The notes below the pieces were generated by a model that searched no databases, was not told the DNA's origin, and saw only the letters and a list, made by a program, of their open reading frames with translations. A DNA stretch of 64,000 nucleotides from NCBI RefSeq assembly GCF_947498095.1, contig NZ_CANMJE010000006.1, forward strand, positions 1-64,000, read 5' to 3'. The translations under genes and the position numbers were made by a program. Shown one piece after another: positions 41,375 to 50,400 of this stretch; within the stretch, counting starts at the first letter, position 1; each line of letters starts with the position of its first letter. Origin of the DNA: an uncultured Shimia sp. (GTDB lineage: Bacteria > Pseudomonadota > Alphaproteobacteria > Rhodobacterales > Rhodobacteraceae).

Positions 41375-42559
41375 ATGAGCAAATTTGCGTCTTTCCTAAG
41401 TGGAAATGCGGCGGTTGTCGGCGGAGGCGCAGCAGCAGTGGTCGCTGTCGTGGCTGTTGTCGCCAGTGGCGTCTTTCGCAGCCCTGATCCGGTCCCGCAA
41501 CCAGAGCCCACCCCAGCCGCCCAACCCGCGCCCTCAGACCCGACAACGCCTGAGGTGTCTGAGACCACAGCTGAGGCCACTGGCGAGACAGAAGCAACAC
41601 CCCTTCCTGCTGAACCCGAAGCTGCACCCGCAGTATTGCCCGCGTTTGACATTGTGCGGGTTGAGCCAAATGGCAGCACGCTGATCGCCGGCAGCGGCAT
41701 GATTGGCGCTGAGATCGTAATTCTGCTGGACGACCAACCGGTGGCCAATGCCAGTACTGACAGCGCCGGCAAGTTCGCGACCTTTCTGAATATCCCGACC
41801 TCTGAGGCACCCCGTGTGCTGAGCCTCTTACAGCGTATCGATGGGCAAGAGCTGGCCTCGGACGCCACTGTCATTCTGGCGGCGACCCCGGTTGTTGCCG
41901 AAGCGGACCTGCCTGAAACATCTGAGACTGAAGAGACCGTAGAGGCTGAAGAGACCGTAGAGGCTGAAGAGACCGTGGCGGCCGCAACCAGTCAAGCGGC
42001 CTCCGAAGAGCAGCCCGAAACGTCTACGACCGTGATTCTGGCGGACGAAGAGGGCGTGACCGTACTACAGGGGCCGTGGGAAGACTCGCCCGAGGTCATG
42101 TCGAATGTGGCGCTGGATGCGATCACCTATTCCCCCGAAGGGGACGTAGAGCTTTCCGGTCGCTCTGGCCAAGAGGGCTTTGTGCGCGTTTATCTCGACA
42201 ACGCCCCAATCACCACATCGCGTATTGCCGAGGATGGCAACTGGCGCACGGAACTGCCGGACGTCGACACCGGCGTCTATACGTTGCGCGTCGATGAAGT
42301 GAATTCCGACGGCACCGTGGTCAGCCGCGTTGAGACACCTTTCAAAAAAGAAGAAGAAGAGGTGCTGCAAGCGTCTCGTCAAGGCAATAGCGCCGCCGAG
42401 GCCGTGACCGTTCAACCGGGGTCCACCCTCTGGGCGATTGCCACGGACCGCTACGGCGAGGGCACGCTTTATGTGCGCGTGTTCGAGGCCAACCGCGACC
42501 GTATCCGCGATCCGGACCTGATTTATCCCGGGCAGGTCTTTAACCTCCCACAAGACTAA
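41375..42559 (+). CDS. LysM-domain envelope protein with acidic Glu/Thr-rich linker
   Basis: The 394-residue protein has an N-terminal hydrophobic anchor (AAVVGGGAAAVVAVVAVVAS) and a Pro/Glu/Thr-rich linker. Two Ig-like or carboxypeptidase-regulatory-like segments follow (FDIVRVEPNGSTLIAGSG and ITYSPEGDVELSGRSG). A C-terminal LysM domain, which binds peptidoglycan, completes it (VQPGSTLWAIATDRYGEG ending YPGQVFNLPQD). The acidic linker contains an 18-bp tandem repeat encoding ETVEAE. Probably an inner-membrane-anchored cell-wall protein. Confidence 0.88.
   Translation: MSKFASFLSGNAAVVGGGAAAVVAVVAVVASGVFRSPDPVPQPEPTPAAQPAPSDPTTPEVSETTAEATGETEATPLPAEPEAAPAVLPAFDIVRVEPNGSTLIAGSGMIGAEIVILLDDQPVANASTDSAGKFATFLNIPTSEAPRVLSLLQRIDGQELASDATVILAATPVVAEADLPETSETEETVEAEETVEAEETVAAATSQAASEEQPETSTTVILADEEGVTVLQGPWEDSPEVMSNVALDAITYSPEGDVELSGRSGQEGFVRVYLDNAPITTSRIAEDGNWRTELPDVDTGVYTLRVDEVNSDGTVVSRVETPFKKEEEEVLQASRQGNSAAEAVTVQPGSTLWAIATDRYGEGTLYVRVFEANRDRIRDPDLIYPGQVFNLPQD
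41929..41978 (+). repeat. 18-bp in-frame tandem repeat (2.8 copies)
   Basis: The unit TGAAGAGACCGTAGAGGC occurs twice exactly (41929-41946, 41947-41964), followed by a third copy that diverges after 13 bases. Each copy adds six residues (ETVEAE) to the acidic linker of the LysM protein. Copy number may vary between strains. Confidence 0.9.
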
Positions 42560-42601
42560 TTCCCACCGACCTCTGGTCATTCCGGTGAACCGTGCTTAAT
42601 T

Positions 42602-42618
42602 CTGTTCTTAACGAACAG
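42602..42618. promoter_or_regulatory. Inverted repeat upstream of the Atm1-type exporter gene
   Basis: CTGTTC-TTAAC-GAACAG is a perfect six-base inverted repeat 13 bp before the start codon of the ABC exporter gene. It could be an operator or a small leader hairpin. It does not match the alphaproteobacterial SOS box. Confidence 0.35.
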
Positions 42619-42631
42619 GACAGACTGACGA

Positions 42632-44455
42632 ATGGCGACATGGCACACGGCCTCGGACGAGGAACTTGAACGCAACGAGCGACGCTCTGGCTGGCGCACG
42701 GTCCGCAAGGTCTCACCCTATCTGTGGCCTGCCGACAAACCTTGGGTAAAGTATCGCGTTGTGCTGGCGATGTTGGCATTGATTGCCTCTAAGGTGATCG
42801 CCGTTGGAACGCCGCTTTTGTACAAGCAAGCCGTCGACACGCTTGCCGGGGAAGGCGTCTCAGAGCTGGCATTGGGAGCGATTGGCCTGACCGTGGCTTA
42901 TGGCATGGCCCGCCTGATGACCAACGGCTTTCAGCAGTTGCGGGATGCGGTGTTTGCCAAGGTTGCCCAACGTGCCTTGCGCACGCTTGCGCTGGAAACC
43001 TTTGAACACATTCACCGCCTGTCGATGCGGTATCACATCACGCGCAAGACCGGTGGTCTGAGCCGCATCATTGAACGCGGTGTTAAGGGCGTTGAGTTTC
43101 TGTTGCGCTTTATGCTGTTCTCAATCGGGCCCTTGATGCTTGAATTGCTGATGATCGCAGCGGTGTTGTTCTGGCTGTTTGACGTCTGGTATCTCGCGGT
43201 CGTCGCCGGAACCATTGCCGTCTACATCTGGTTTACCTTCAAGGTGACCGAATGGCGCGTGCGCCTGCGTCGGGTGATGAATGACCAAGACACGGATGCC
43301 AACCAAAAGGCCATCGACAGTCTGCTGAACTTTGAGACAGTCAAGTATTTCGGCGCTGAGCAACGTGAGGCTCAGCGGTACGATTCAGCAATGAAGGGGT
43401 ATGAGGCTGCCGCACTCAAAACCTCGTATTCGCTGGCCTTTTTGAACTTTGGCCAGTCCTTTCTCATCACCTCGGGTCTGGTTGGCGTAATGGTTCTCGC
43501 GACTCTGGGGGTGCAAAATGGCACGCTGACCGTCGGCGATTTTGTCATGGTCAACGCCTACATGATCCAGATCACCATGCCGCTCAACTTTCTGGGCACT
43601 GTGTACCGTGAAATCCGCCAAAGCCTTGTGGATATGGGCGAAATGTTCGACCTCCTCGAACAACCAACCGAGGTGTCTGACAAGCCTGATGCCCCGGCGC
43701 TTGTGGTCAATGGTGGCGGGATCACCCTCGACAACGTGCATTTTGGCTATGACGAGGAACGGCCCATTCTGAAAGGCGTCAGCCTGACAGTGCCCGCTGG
43801 CAATAACGTCGCCATCGTCGGTGCCTCGGGATCGGGCAAGTCCACCATTGGGCGGCTGTTGTTCCGCTTTTACGACGTTGGTGATGGCGCGTTGAAGATC
43901 GACGAGCAGGATGTGCGGGACGTGACACAGGTCAGCCTGCACGACGCGATTGGTGTGGTGCCTCAAGACACGGTGCTGTTCAACGACACGATCCGCTACA
44001 ACATCGCCTATGGTCGCGATGGGGCCACGATGACCGACATCGAAGACGCCGCAAAAGCCGCGCAGATCCACGACTTTATCATGACCTTGCCCGAGGGCTA
44101 TGAAACTGCCGTGGGCGAGCGGGGGTTGAAATTGTCGGGGGGTGAAAAACAGCGCGTCGGCATTGCACGGACACTGTTAAAGAACCCACCGATCCTGTTG
44201 CTGGATGAGGCCACTTCTGCGCTCGACACCGAGACCGAGCAAGAGATCAAAGAAGCTCTGGCGCGTGCAGGCGAAGGACGCACCGTGATCACCATCGCGC
44301 ACCGTTTGTCGACCATTGCCGAGGCGGACCGCATCATTGTGCTGGAGCAGGGGCAAATCGTCGAGGAAGGTACCCATGCCGCATTGCTGGACAAGGGCGG
44401 ACGCTATTCCCAGCTGTGGTTGAAACAGCAGTCAGAGGACGATCTGGCAGCCTAA
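42632..44455 (+). CDS. Atm1-type ABC exporter (glutathione/heavy-metal related)
   Basis: A 607-residue half-transporter with an N-terminal six-helix permease domain (about 40-320) and a C-terminal ATPase. The ATPase has Walker A GASGSGKST near residue 393, Q-loop VVPQDTVLFND, signature LSGGEKQRVGIARTL, Walker B ILLLDEATSALD and H-loop TIAHRLSTIAEADRIIV. The N-terminal RRSGWRTVRKVSPYLWP and YGMARLMTNGFQQLRDAVFAKV segments fit the ABCB7/Atm1 subfamily, which exports glutathione conjugates or persulfides and confers metal tolerance. It acts as a homodimer. Confidence 0.93.
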   Translation: MATWHTASDEELERNERRSGWRTVRKVSPYLWPADKPWVKYRVVLAMLALIASKVIAVGTPLLYKQAVDTLAGEGVSELALGAIGLTVAYGMARLMTNGFQQLRDAVFAKVAQRALRTLALETFEHIHRLSMRYHITRKTGGLSRIIERGVKGVEFLLRFMLFSIGPLMLELLMIAAVLFWLFDVWYLAVVAGTIAVYIWFTFKVTEWRVRLRRVMNDQDTDANQKAIDSLLNFETVKYFGAEQREAQRYDSAMKGYEAAALKTSYSLAFLNFGQSFLITSGLVGVMVLATLGVQNGTLTVGDFVMVNAYMIQITMPLNFLGTVYREIRQSLVDMGEMFDLLEQPTEVSDKPDAPALVVNGGGITLDNVHFGYDEERPILKGVSLTVPAGNNVAIVGASGSGKSTIGRLLFRFYDVGDGALKIDEQDVRDVTQVSLHDAIGVVPQDTVLFNDTIRYNIAYGRDGATMTDIEDAAKAAQIHDFIMTLPEGYETAVGERGLKLSGGEKQRVGIARTLLKNPPILLLDEATSALDTETEQEIKEALARAGEGRTVITIAHRLSTIAEADRIIVLEQGQIVEEGTHAALLDKGGRYSQLWLKQQSEDDLAA

Positions 44456-44508
44456 AGGCGACTGGGCAGGTCGGGAAATTTTCCCATCTGCGAGCAGGGA
44501 GGCACAGT

Positions 44509-45252
44509 TTGACGTCAAAGAAAGAGCTTCTCATGACCCTGCTAAAGGGCATTGAAACTGGCGATCCGGCCTCTGCTGCTGTGGTGAATGAAGACAAGTA
44601 CATCCAACACAATCCGCAAACTCATGAGGGCAGCGAGGGGCTGGCCGTACTTTTTGCCCGCCTCGCCAAGACCAAGCCCAAGGTCACATTCGTGCGCGTG
44701 TTTGAGGACGGTGATTTCGCCTTTGCTCATAACGAGTATGACTTTGCATCGCTGCGCGTGGCCTTTGAGGTGTTCCGGTTTGAGGACGGGCAGGCCGTAG
44801 AGCACTGGGACAATATTCAGCCCATGAAGGGGCCTAACCCCTCTGGGCGCACCATGTTGGGCGGCGCCACTGAGATCGCAGATGTCGACAAGACCGAAGC
44901 CAACCGGGAAGTGGTGCAGAACTATGTTCAACAGGTTCTGATATCGCGTGATTTCAGTCAGTTGCCGCGCTTTATTGATGCAGGCCTGATCCAGCATGCA
45001 CCGGACCTTGAAGATGGCTGTAAGGCCTTGCGTGGGTATCTCAGCGACACCGCTGTCCGCTATGAGCATCTGCATCGGGTGTTGGCCGAAGGGAACTTTG
45101 TTCTTGCCATGTGCGAAGGGACCCGGGGCGGCGTGCACAGCAGCTTTTATGACCTCTACCGCCTGCAAGACGGGCAGATCGTGGAGCACTGGGACACGGT
45201 TGAAGCCATCGCGCCCCGCAGTGAATGGAAGAACACCAACGGCAAGTTCTAA
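44509..45252 (+). CDS. Tandem SnoaL-like (NTF2-fold) protein
   Basis: From a TTG at 44509 with GGGAGG six bases upstream, 247 residues form two SnoaL-like halves. Each half has an IQH(N/A)P motif (YIQHNPQTHEG and LIQHAPDLEDG) and ends in a near-identical strand (FRFEDGQAVEHWDNIQP and YRLQDGQIVEHWDTVEA). This is an internal duplication in which one polypeptide supplies what is normally a dimer. SnoaL proteins include cyclases, isomerases and hydrolases; the substrate is unknown. An ATG eight codons downstream is an alternative start. Confidence 0.8.
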   Translation: MTSKKELLMTLLKGIETGDPASAAVVNEDKYIQHNPQTHEGSEGLAVLFARLAKTKPKVTFVRVFEDGDFAFAHNEYDFASLRVAFEVFRFEDGQAVEHWDNIQPMKGPNPSGRTMLGGATEIADVDKTEANREVVQNYVQQVLISRDFSQLPRFIDAGLIQHAPDLEDGCKALRGYLSDTAVRYEHLHRVLAEGNFVLAMCEGTRGGVHSSFYDLYRLQDGQIVEHWDTVEAIAPRSEWKNTNGKF

Positions 45253-45308
45253 GCGGAGGCCTGGCTCAGCGTGACCACGCCGTCACAGTTGCCAAGATCT
45301 GCACGTCA

Positions 45309-45326
45309 CCGTCTTGCCTAAGACGG
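45309..45326 (+). terminator. Short hairpin after the SnoaL gene
   Basis: A perfect seven-base stem (CCGTCTT / AAGACGG) with a GCCT loop is followed by TTTG. It is a modest terminator candidate separating the SnoaL gene from the yjhX leader. Confidence 0.45.
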
Positions 45327-45385
45327 TTTGTAGACCTACCTAGGTGTCACGTCTTCCGGGCCTACACGGAAGTGATGGAGATTTT

Positions 45386-45412
45386 ATGTTAGAGATTGCG
45401 GGCATCCGCTAG
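45386..45412 (+). CDS. Putative eight-codon leader peptide
   Basis: ATG with GGAG five bases upstream encodes MLEIAGIR and then TAG. The stop codon falls on the first arm of the AGGTCC/GGACCT hairpin, so a ribosome stalled on or near the stop would alter downstream folding. E. coli topAI-yjhQ is known to be controlled by a leader ORF that responds to ribosome-targeting antibiotics; this may be an analogous arrangement. At eight codons the coding evidence is only the ribosome site and context. Confidence 0.35.
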   Translation: MLEIAGIR

Positions 45413-45445
45413 GTCCCAATGTTTGGACCTGTTTCATTCCAAGAC

Positions 45446-45475
45446 CTTCCGCGCGTGACGCCGGAAGCTCTTTTT
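45446..45475 (+). terminator. Terminator hairpin in the yjhX leader
   Basis: CTTCCG, a bulged C, then GCG pair with CGC and CGGAAG around a TGA loop (nine base pairs), followed by CTCTTTTT. It lies 29 bases before the yjhX start codon, so it would act as an attenuator rather than end an upstream gene. Confidence 0.6.
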
Positions 45476-45503
45476 GTGCTGACATAAGTCTACGAGAAAA
45501 CCA

Positions 45504-45761
45504 ATGAACATCTCAAAAGTCGAGCAACGTGTTTTACACGTGCTGGCTCAGGGCGGCGCGATTCATTTTGAACGGCTGCCCAATGGAAAAGTGTCCGATG
45601 TGACCTGCTTTAACCGCGATCTCCACGTCCTGAGTGACTGCACGCTGGAGGTCTTTGAGCGTCTAAAGAAACGCCGCATGATCAGATCGGTTAGGGGGCA
45701 ACCTTACCGGGTTACAAAGCTGGGGATCACCTCGGTCAGAGCGCAACTCGATAACAGATAA
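45504..45761 (+). CDS. yjhX: YjhX/TopAI family protein (UPF0386), toxin-like topoisomerase I inhibitor
   Basis: The 85-residue protein MNISKVEQRVLHVLAQGGAI ends with YRVTKLGITSVRAQLDNR, the conserved frame of the UPF0386/YjhX family. E. coli YjhX (TopAI) inhibits DNA topoisomerase I and is neutralised by the GNAT protein YjhQ. A GNAT gene of matching size follows 11 bases downstream, the same order as in E. coli. Whether the alphaproteobacterial member is toxic is not known to me. The ribosome site is weak and a terminator-like hairpin precedes it, so basal expression may be low. Confidence 0.9.
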   Translation: MNISKVEQRVLHVLAQGGAIHFERLPNGKVSDVTCFNRDLHVLSDCTLEVFERLKKRRMIRSVRGQPYRVTKLGITSVRAQLDNR

Positions 45762-45772
45762 GAGTTTGAAAA

Positions 45773-46318
45773 ATGATGACAAATGCAACTTTACCAGCAG
45801 GCGCAATCCTGCGCGCAACCACGCATCAGGATCTCGATCAGGTCTTGGCGCTCTACCCACAAACCTTTCCTGAGGAAGAGCTGAGGCCGGTGGTTACGGC
45901 CCTAATGAGCGGCGACGATGACATCCTGTCCTTGGCGATTTCTTTTAAGGACGAGGTGATCGCCCATGTCATCTTTACCCTGTGCTCAGTGCAGCAATCG
46001 AGGCCTAAAGATGCGCTGTTAGGGCCGTTAGGCGTGATCCCATCCTATCAGGGCCAAGGTCTGGGCGGGATGATCGTCCGCGAGGGCATTGAACGTTTGG
46101 CGCAGGCCGGACTTAACCAGCTCTTTGTGCTTGGTGATCCGGGCTACTACGGTCGTTTCGGGTTTGACCCGGAACGTGCCGTAGTGCCGCCCTATGATCT
46201 GCCAGAGGACTGGAAAGATGCTTGGCAATCCTTGTTGCTGACGCCTGCGGCCAAACCGGGGGCTGGGCGACTGCAAGTACCAGACCCGTGGATACACCGT
46301 GACTTGTGGGTCGAGTGA
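45773..46318 (+). CDS. GNAT N-acetyltransferase (YjhQ-like partner)
   Basis: A 181-residue GNAT protein with the acetyl-CoA loop GPLGVIPSYQGQGLGGMIV (residues 84-102) and LFVLGDPGYYGRFGF, typical of the YhbS/YjhQ type. E. coli YjhQ, the proposed antidote of YjhX, is the same kind of protein and of similar length. The gene is 11 bases after yjhX, so the two are co-transcribed. An enzymatic role in modifying a small molecule or the toxin is equally possible. A hairpin terminator follows. Confidence 0.88.
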   Translation: MMTNATLPAGAILRATTHQDLDQVLALYPQTFPEEELRPVVTALMSGDDDILSLAISFKDEVIAHVIFTLCSVQQSRPKDALLGPLGVIPSYQGQGLGGMIVREGIERLAQAGLNQLFVLGDPGYYGRFGFDPERAVVPPYDLPEDWKDAWQSLLLTPAAKPGAGRLQVPDPWIHRDLWVE

Positions 46319-46327
46319 TCCAGACCC

Positions 46328-46362
46328 TTTCCCAGCCTCCACGCTGTTGGGGGCTGGGGAAA
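46328..46362. terminator. Hairpin between convergent genes
   Basis: TTTCCCAGCC pairs with GGCTGGGGAAA (one bulged G) between the GNAT gene and the convergent 73-residue gene. The AAA/TTT ends make it a bidirectional terminator candidate. Confidence 0.6.
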
Positions 46363-46369
46363 CAGTTTA

Positions 46370-46591
46370 TCAGTCTAGCCACCCGACGGATTTTCTGGCG
46401 GCGACCTCGGCATCAGACTCGCTCTGATAGATCTGCCCGCTGTAATGCCCAATCGCAAACCAGCCGCGCCCGTCTTCGGGATCGCGGCGGAACTCTTCAA
46501 AGCCAAAACTGCCGTCCGGACGCTTGAAAATGTCCACGCAGACAGTTTCCCCGTCGAGGTTGATCGACTGCAGGACGGTGTTCTTGGTCAT
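46370..46591 (-). CDS. Small protein of unknown function
   Basis: A 73-residue soluble, acidic protein (MTKNTVLQSINLDGETVCVD, then GSFGFEEFRRDPEDGRGWF, ending AARKSVGWLD). The mix of aromatic, acidic and glycine residues and the tidy placement after a terminator look like a real small gene. I recall similar short proteins in Rhodobacteraceae but cannot name a family. Function unknown. Confidence 0.65.
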   Translation of the reverse strand: MTKNTVLQSINLDGETVCVDIFKRPDGSFGFEEFRRDPEDGRGWFAIGHYSGQIYQSESDAEVAARKSVGWLD

Positions 46592-46612
46592 GGCTGGGAT
46601 GGCCCCTCTGCG

Positions 46613-47317
46613 TCAGTTGTCATACCCCGCGAGCGTGGTCATGAAGTCACCGAGCGGAAAGGTCACCGTCACGTGGGACAATTCTCCATCTTCCAATTCG
46701 TTCAAACGCAGCGCCACTTCGGTGTTGGCATGGTTGGGATAGCCCGAGAGCTCCATGAACTCATAGAGCGGCGTCAAGGCGCCAGTCCGAATACTTTGCG
46801 TTGCTCGTTGGCCGCAGATTTCGTCCTCAGAGTTTTGACCTTGTGACGCGATGTGACCAAAGCAAAAAGCAAATGCAGACACAATGGGGCCGCGCAGCCC
46901 TTCGTTGAAGGAATGGGTTTCACCTCCCTTTATGCGCTCAGCGATGGGTCGAAAATTCTGACACCCATTGCCGGTATCTTCGCAGAATCCAAAGTCCACT
47001 GGCGGGACAATGGTGCGGCCCGGATAGGTACCTGCGACATCCAGAATGGTCACGAATGCGACGCCCAATGTGCTCATCAACTCGAACTGATCGTCCGGGT
47101 CATTGGCGCGTTTGTCCACGAAAATGGCCATCAAAGCCATTTCCCCCGGCAACAGGCCTGGAGACTCGTAGAGCCAGCCTCTCAGGAATTCTACGCCCTC
47201 TCCCATGTAAATCGCCTCGCCGGTCCATTCTATCCAGCGGCGTTCTTGCGCGTTGCCTCCGGTGGCAAGGGTTAAGCAGAGGTACGTCGCCAGGACCAAT
47301 GAGAACAGGGATTTCAT
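46613..47317 (-). CDS. Secreted protein of unknown function
   Basis: From the ATG at 47317 (AAAGGT upstream) 234 residues start with a signal peptide (MKSLFSLVLATYLCLTLATG, cleavage after NAQ). The mature part contains GEMALMAIFVDKRANDPDDQ, several cysteines (FGFCEDTGNGCQNF, FCFGH, EICGQ) and a long C-terminal region. No family recognised. An in-frame start 36 codons upstream would put the signal peptide internally, so it is rejected. Confidence 0.7.
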   Translation of the reverse strand: MKSLFSLVLATYLCLTLATGGNAQERRWIEWTGEAIYMGEGVEFLRGWLYESPGLLPGEMALMAIFVDKRANDPDDQFELMSTLGVAFVTILDVAGTYPGRTIVPPVDFGFCEDTGNGCQNFRPIAERIKGGETHSFNEGLRGPIVSAFAFCFGHIASQGQNSEDEICGQRATQSIRTGALTPLYEFMELSGYPNHANTEVALRLNELEDGELSHVTVTFPLGDFMTTLAGYDN

Positions 47318-47434
47318 TTCAGACCTTTCTTGCCCAACGGGGCGCAGGTTGGGTTTACTTGTAAACCTTGGTCGTCCTGCACATAGAGCCCACAGGATCA
47401 CCGCCAATGTCACACAGGTTTGCATAAAATGAAA

Positions 47435-47462
47435 CAGGCCAGCCCTGGATGGGGCTGGCCTG
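47435..47462 (-). terminator. Terminator of the RND efflux operon
   Basis: On the minus strand CAGGCCAGCCC pairs perfectly with GGGCTGGCCTG around a six-base loop and is followed by TTTCATTTT. It lies 20 bases past the stop of the RND permease gene. Confidence 0.88.
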
Positions 47463-47482
47463 ACAACTTCAATGCAGGGCGA

Positions 47483-50400
47483 TCACTCGGCGGCGCGCAG
47501 GTCCTTGTCGGATGGTGCTGGCGTATTTTCCGGCTCTTCCCCAGTGTCCGGTACTTCAGCAGAGACCACATCCTCGACCGGTTCAACCGGGTCTGGCTCG
47601 TCCCACAGCAACAGGGGCGCTTTGACTTCTTTGGCTGCGTAGCGCAGCTCCCAGTCACGCGCGGCGCGGCTGGACGAGCCGGAGGTCACTTTCGCGAGCG
47701 CCCGGAAGCCCCAAACCACATAAGTTGAGAACCACACCCGCAGCGCCAGCAGTGACGGCGTAAAGACCAGCGTGAGGACCGTGGCAATGCCAAGGCCAAA
47801 GACCACGGCTGTCGCCAGCTGTGTCCACCAGAGCGATGTCGGGCTGTTGATGGAATAACCGCCGTTGATAAAGTCGAGGCTCAGGCCAAACATCATCGGC
47901 GCCAAACCGGCCATCGTGGTGATAGTGGTCAACAGAACCGGACGAATACGGGCCTGTGCGGTGCGCACAATCGCCTCAATCCGCGGCATATATTGCGAGT
48001 ATTCCTGATAGGTGTCGATCAGAACAATGTTGTTGTTCACCACGATCCCCGCCAGCGCCACGATGCCCGTCCCGGTCATGATGATCGAGAATGCCTGATC
48101 CATCACCAACATGCCGATCAGTACGCCTGTTGTCGAAAGCACCACCGCCAAAAGCACGAGGATCGAGTTGTAGAACGAGTTAAACTGCGCCAAGAGAATA
48201 ATGAACATCAGGCCAAGCGCGCCCATGAATGCGGAAGACAGGAATGCCTGGCTTTCCGCCTCATCCTCAGCGTCGCCGGTCCAGACCCAGCTCACACCAG
48301 CGGGCAGGGGCTTGGTCTCAAGCCACTCGGTCAGCGTGGCAATGCGCTCCGCAGGATTCAGCACGGCGGCGGTAAAGCCGCGCTCGGTGTACTCTGCTTG
48401 CATCAGATCGTCTGCCGCCCAGACGTCAGTGTCCACAACCTCACGTTCACCGGTTTCCGCATTGCTGAGCACGGTCAGATTTGGCGTCACAGCGGCCTTG
48501 ATGTCAAAGATCCGCTTTTGATTGACCCGCCGGATTTCCGCCAGTTTCTTCACCGGTTCGCGGGTGATGAAGTTTGAAAGCGGAACCAGCCCGTCTTGGG
48601 TGCGGACCTTAAGTGTATCCAGCGTCGACAAAACCCGGTCTTCTTCCGGGAGGCGCACGCGGATTTCGATCTCTTCGTCCGAGCTATCAACCCGCATCGT
48701 GTCCAACAAGATGCCACGGGTTACCAGCTGCACCATGCCGCCCACCGTGGCCACATCGGCGCCATAGCGGCCAGCCTTGGCCACATCGACGTTGATCTGC
48801 CAGTCGATACCGGGCAGGGGGCGCGTGTCTTCGATCCGCGCCAGGCCCGGCGTCGCATCAAACTGGGCACGTGCGATTTCGGTGGCCTCAATCAGGCTTT
48901 CCCAATCATCCCCACTCAGCTGCAGATGCACAGGCTTGGCCGAAGCTGGCCCACGGTCAGCCGCCAGAATCTCGATCTGGGCTCCGGGGATCATGGCCAG
49001 ATCAGCCTCAAGCTGCTCTAGGATCAGATCACCGTCAAAGTCTTCGTCCTTGGCCGTGCGCGTGAGGTCGTAGCCGATCAAAGGCACGGTAAACAGCACT
49101 TCTGTCCGGTTGGGGCGATCTTCCCAAGGGATAGTTTCCAACTGGATCTGACCGATTGTGTCCTTGGGTGGTTGCGCGCCGCCAGTGTTTTGATCCAATC
49201 CCCCTTCGCCGGCAAAGGCAAAGGCGGTTTTGATGCCGGGATGCGCCAACACGATTTGTTCGGCCTGCAGCATCAACGCGTCTTTTTGATCAAGCGACAG
49301 GTTGCCCCGCGCTTTGACATAGACGATGGCCTGTTCCGGCTCGGATTCCACAAAGAACTCGACGCCTTTGTTGTTCGCGCCGAAATACGTGAACACGGAC
49401 ATCACAAAGGCAATGACAGCGACGATCGTGACGATTGGCATAATTGGGTTGCCGACAATAGCTTTGATGAACCAGCCAAAAGCTGAAAGCGGACGCCCTG
49501 CCTTGATCGGTTTCTTGCGCCGCTCCAGACGGGCCGCTCCCATCGTGACAGAGGAGGCAAAGGCCCCCAAAACAAAAAGCGTAAAGCCAATAAGCGTGCC
49601 CAATGTTCCCATCTCTGAGTCCGGGCCACCGAACAAGTAGCCGGGGTTCAGGCTCTGCATGGCACCCACAAACATCAGGTACATCGCAAGAGGCACAAGC
49701 GCCATGCGGATTGACCAATGCACATGGTCGCGCAGCCACTCCGACATAAAGCCAAACGACCGGCTCAGACGTCCCGTCACACCGCCGAGAACTGGCAGAT
49801 AGATCAGTGCCACAACCAGAGACGCCGAAAGAACAAAGATCAGCGTAACAGGTAGCATGCCCATAAATTGCCCCGGCACACCCGGCCAGAACAGCATCGG
49901 CAGGAAGGCGCACAGTGTTGTCGCAGTAGACGACACGATGGGCCAAAACATGCGCTTGGCCGCCTCGACATAGGCGTGCATCGGGCCGGTGCCCTCGCGA
50001 ATACGTTTGTCAGCGTATTCCACCACAACAATGGCGCCATCCACCAACATACCCACGGCCAGAATCAGGCCAAACATCACGATGTTGGAAATGGTAATTC
50101 CCATCGCCGCCAAAAGCGCAAAGCACAACAGGAACGAGGTGGGGATCGCAAAACCCACCAACAATGCGGCGCGCGAACCCAAGGATGCCAGAACCACGAT
50201 CATCACCAGCGCGATGGCGGTCAGAACCGATCCCTCCAGCTGGCTAACCATGGATCCGACGATGCGGGACTGATCGTTTGAGGTGCCCACTTCTACAGCA
50301 GCGCTCAGTTCCGCGGGCCACTCTGCACTGGCTTTCTCAACTTCGGCTTTGACCAGCGCGGCGGTGTCGATCAGGTTGAACCCTTTGCGTTTCACCACTT

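Larger units (their letters stand above)
45353..45475 (+). promoter_or_regulatory. Attenuator-like leader of the yjhX/GNAT locus
   Basis: The leader holds a first hairpin (CTTCCG 45353-45358 / CGGAAG 45367-45372), a short ORF (45386-45412), a small hairpin (AGGTCC 45411-45416 / GGACCT 45425-45430) starting at its stop codon, and a terminator-like hairpin (CTTCCG 45446-45451 / CGGAAG 45462-45467). The arms of the first and last hairpins are identical, so they can swap partners: CTTCCGG at 45353-45359 pairs perfectly with CCGGAAG at 45461-45467. Mutually exclusive structures around a short ORF are the hallmark of attenuation. No experiment is implied. Confidence 0.5.

Noticed and set aside
42602-42618. 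LexA/SOS box upstream of the Atm1-type gene
   Set aside because: Spacing (CTGT-N9-ACAG) fits neither the enterobacterial 16-base box nor the alphaproteobacterial GTTC-N7-GTTC form, and the downstream gene is not a repair gene.
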